From NCBI RefSeq assembly GCF_020497125.1, contig NC_059082.1:48320524-48384523 (forward strand): a stretch of 64,000 nt of DNA, read 5' to 3'. This document shows, piece after piece, positions 62,835-64,000 of the stretch. Origin of the DNA: Mauremys mutica. Its lineage: Eukaryota > Chordata > Testudines > Geoemydidae. The translations under genes and the position numbers were made by a program. The notes beneath the pieces were generated by a model. That model had not been told where the DNA came from, searched no databases, and saw only the letters and a program-made list of their open reading frames with translations. Each line of letters starts with the position of its first letter. The stretch's first letter is position 1.

Positions 62835-64000
62835 AGTATTTCTGTGTCACTCACTCATGCCCGTCACCCCAATCGGGGTATGGGCCGCCAACCACAGATC
62901 TCCAGAGTCCTCTATCCTGGGCCATTCGCTCTAGCTGGTTCCAGGTATAGCCCATTTTTTTGCTATCAGCCTGAAGGTCGCGTCGCCAGGTGTTTCTTGG
63001 ACGGCCTCTTTTCCGCTTGCCTTGGGGGTTCCACCGCAGTGCCTGTCTAGTGATGTTAGTTGGCTGCTTGCGTAGTGTATGTCCTATCCAGCCCCACCTT
63101 CTCCTTCTGATTTCTTCCTCTGCTGGGAGTTGACGGGTCCTCTCCAAGAGGTGGATGTTACTGATGGTGTCTGGCCAGCGGATCTGGAGAATCCTTCTGA
63201 GGCAGCTATTAATGAAGGTTTGGATCTTCCTGATGGTTGTTTTGGTTGTCCTCCAGGTTTCAGCTCCATACAGTAGGACTGATTTCACGTTGGAGTTGAA
63301 CAGTCGAATTTTTATTGCCAAAGACAACTCTCTGGAGCTCCAGATGTTCTTGAGCTGTAAGAAGGCTGCTCTTGCCTTACCAATCCTTACTTTGATATCT
63401 GCGTCTGTGCCACCCTGCTGGTCGATGATGCTACCTAGGTAGGTGAAGGACTGCACTTCTTCCAGGGGGCTTCCATTCAGTGTGACTGGGTCGTTGCTGA
63501 TGGAGTTAATCCTAAGGATCTTGATCTTGTCCTTGTGGATGTTGAGGCCAACCTGTGATGACGTGGCTGCCACTACATTGGTCTTCTCTTGCATCTGCTG
63601 TTTACTGTGCGAAAGGAGTGCAAGGTCGTCGGCAAAGTCCAGGTCATCAAGCTGGGTCCACAACGTCCACTGGATTCCGTTCCTACGCTCGTAAGTGGAT
63701 GTCTTCATAATCCAATCGATGACGAGGAGAAAGAGAAGTGGTGACAACAAGCATCCTTGTCTGACTCCAGTTCGCACCTGGAAGCTGTTTGTGAGCTGCC
63801 CTCCATGGATCACTCTACAGTGTATACCGTCCTATGAGTTCTTGATCAGGTTGACCACCTTTGCTGGGATGCCATAGTGCCGAAGGAGCTTCCAGAGGGT
63901 CTCTCGATCCACGCTATTGAACACTTTCTCATAGTCAACAAAGTTGATGTACAACGAGGAGTTCCACTCCATAGACTGCTCGACTATGATGCGGAGCATT
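62835..64000 (-). mobile_element. Non-LTR retrotransposon (LINE) reverse transcriptase, minus strand
   Basis: Read leftward from the right edge, motif A (FVDYEKVFNSVDRETLWKLL) is followed by a TAG near 63828-63830. The frame then stays open from 63813 to the stop at 62851. It holds [20 protein letters not shown], the catalytic [14 protein letters not shown], and the post-RT segments [24 protein letters not shown] and [15 protein letters not shown]. The aspartates of motifs A and C are kept. It differs from CR1 in sequence; the clade (RTE, L2 or another) is not settled. The 5' part, with any endonuclease, is beyond the window. Confidence 0.88.

Noticed and set aside
1..64000. CRISPR arrays, operons, riboswitches or ribosome-binding sites
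   Set aside because: The window is vertebrate intron/exon DNA; no spaced direct-repeat array was seen.
1..64000. A previously undescribed multi-gene system
   Set aside because: All coding stretches other than IFT140 that I can place are parts of known mobile-element classes; the remainder lack protein-like features, except the frame at 19829 listed as a finding.

Overview
This is vertebrate nuclear DNA, almost certainly from a turtle. It holds nine consecutive internal exons of one host gene on the + strand. The gene is IFT140, a WD40/TPR subunit of the intraflagellar transport complex A. The exons lie between 5693 and 62182, all introns are GT-AG, and the reading phase agrees across every junction (387 codons). 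The first and last exons of the gene are outside the window. No other host gene, RNA gene, CRISPR array or operon was seen. The turtle call rests on the repeats: CR1 LINEs, a tRNA-derived SINE with a CR1-like 3' tail (the tortoise Pol III type), DIRS-type tyrosine-recombinase retrotransposons, a Penelope-like element, two-gene PIF/Harbinger transposons and many hAT-type MITEs.

Layout. 1-2363: 3' part of a Harbinger transposon with a CR1 inserted in it. 2533-3690: SINE and an LTR-like remnant with a nested hAT element. 5693-7786: IFT140 exons A and B, separated by a GC-rich TIR element. 7787-16439: intron with MIR, SINE, a deleted DIRS element (about 10143-13573) carrying a hairpin-rich Harbinger MITE, and a GC-rich hAT MITE. 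16440-16618: exon C. 16619-28470: intron with a Penelope-like element, an hAT MITE, an unrecognised retroelement-like stretch and the best preserved DIRS element (about 21970-27243). 28471-31699: exons D, E and F with a mariner-like MITE and an hAT element between them. 31700-52758: a 21-kb intron made largely of mobile DNA, including one DIRS element spread over about 12.3 kb by a series of later insertions, then a nested hAT/CR1/MITE block. 52759-53559: exons G and H. 53560-62090: intron with one truncated and one complete Harbinger transposon. 62091-62182: exon I. 62835 to the end: a minus-strand LINE reverse transcriptase reading out of the window.

How it works together. Only IFT140 looks functional. 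The mobile elements are decayed: the DIRS, Harbinger and LINE open frames carry stops or frameshifts. Many insertions keep readable target-site duplications, so their relative order can be worked out. I see no convincing new multi-gene system. The items most worth a second look are the nested DIRS block, the splice-donor-like ends of the DIRS elements inside a transcribed intron, the inverted-repeat Penelope copy, and the perfect hairpins. Family names come from recognition of sequence and recalled knowledge; no database search was run.
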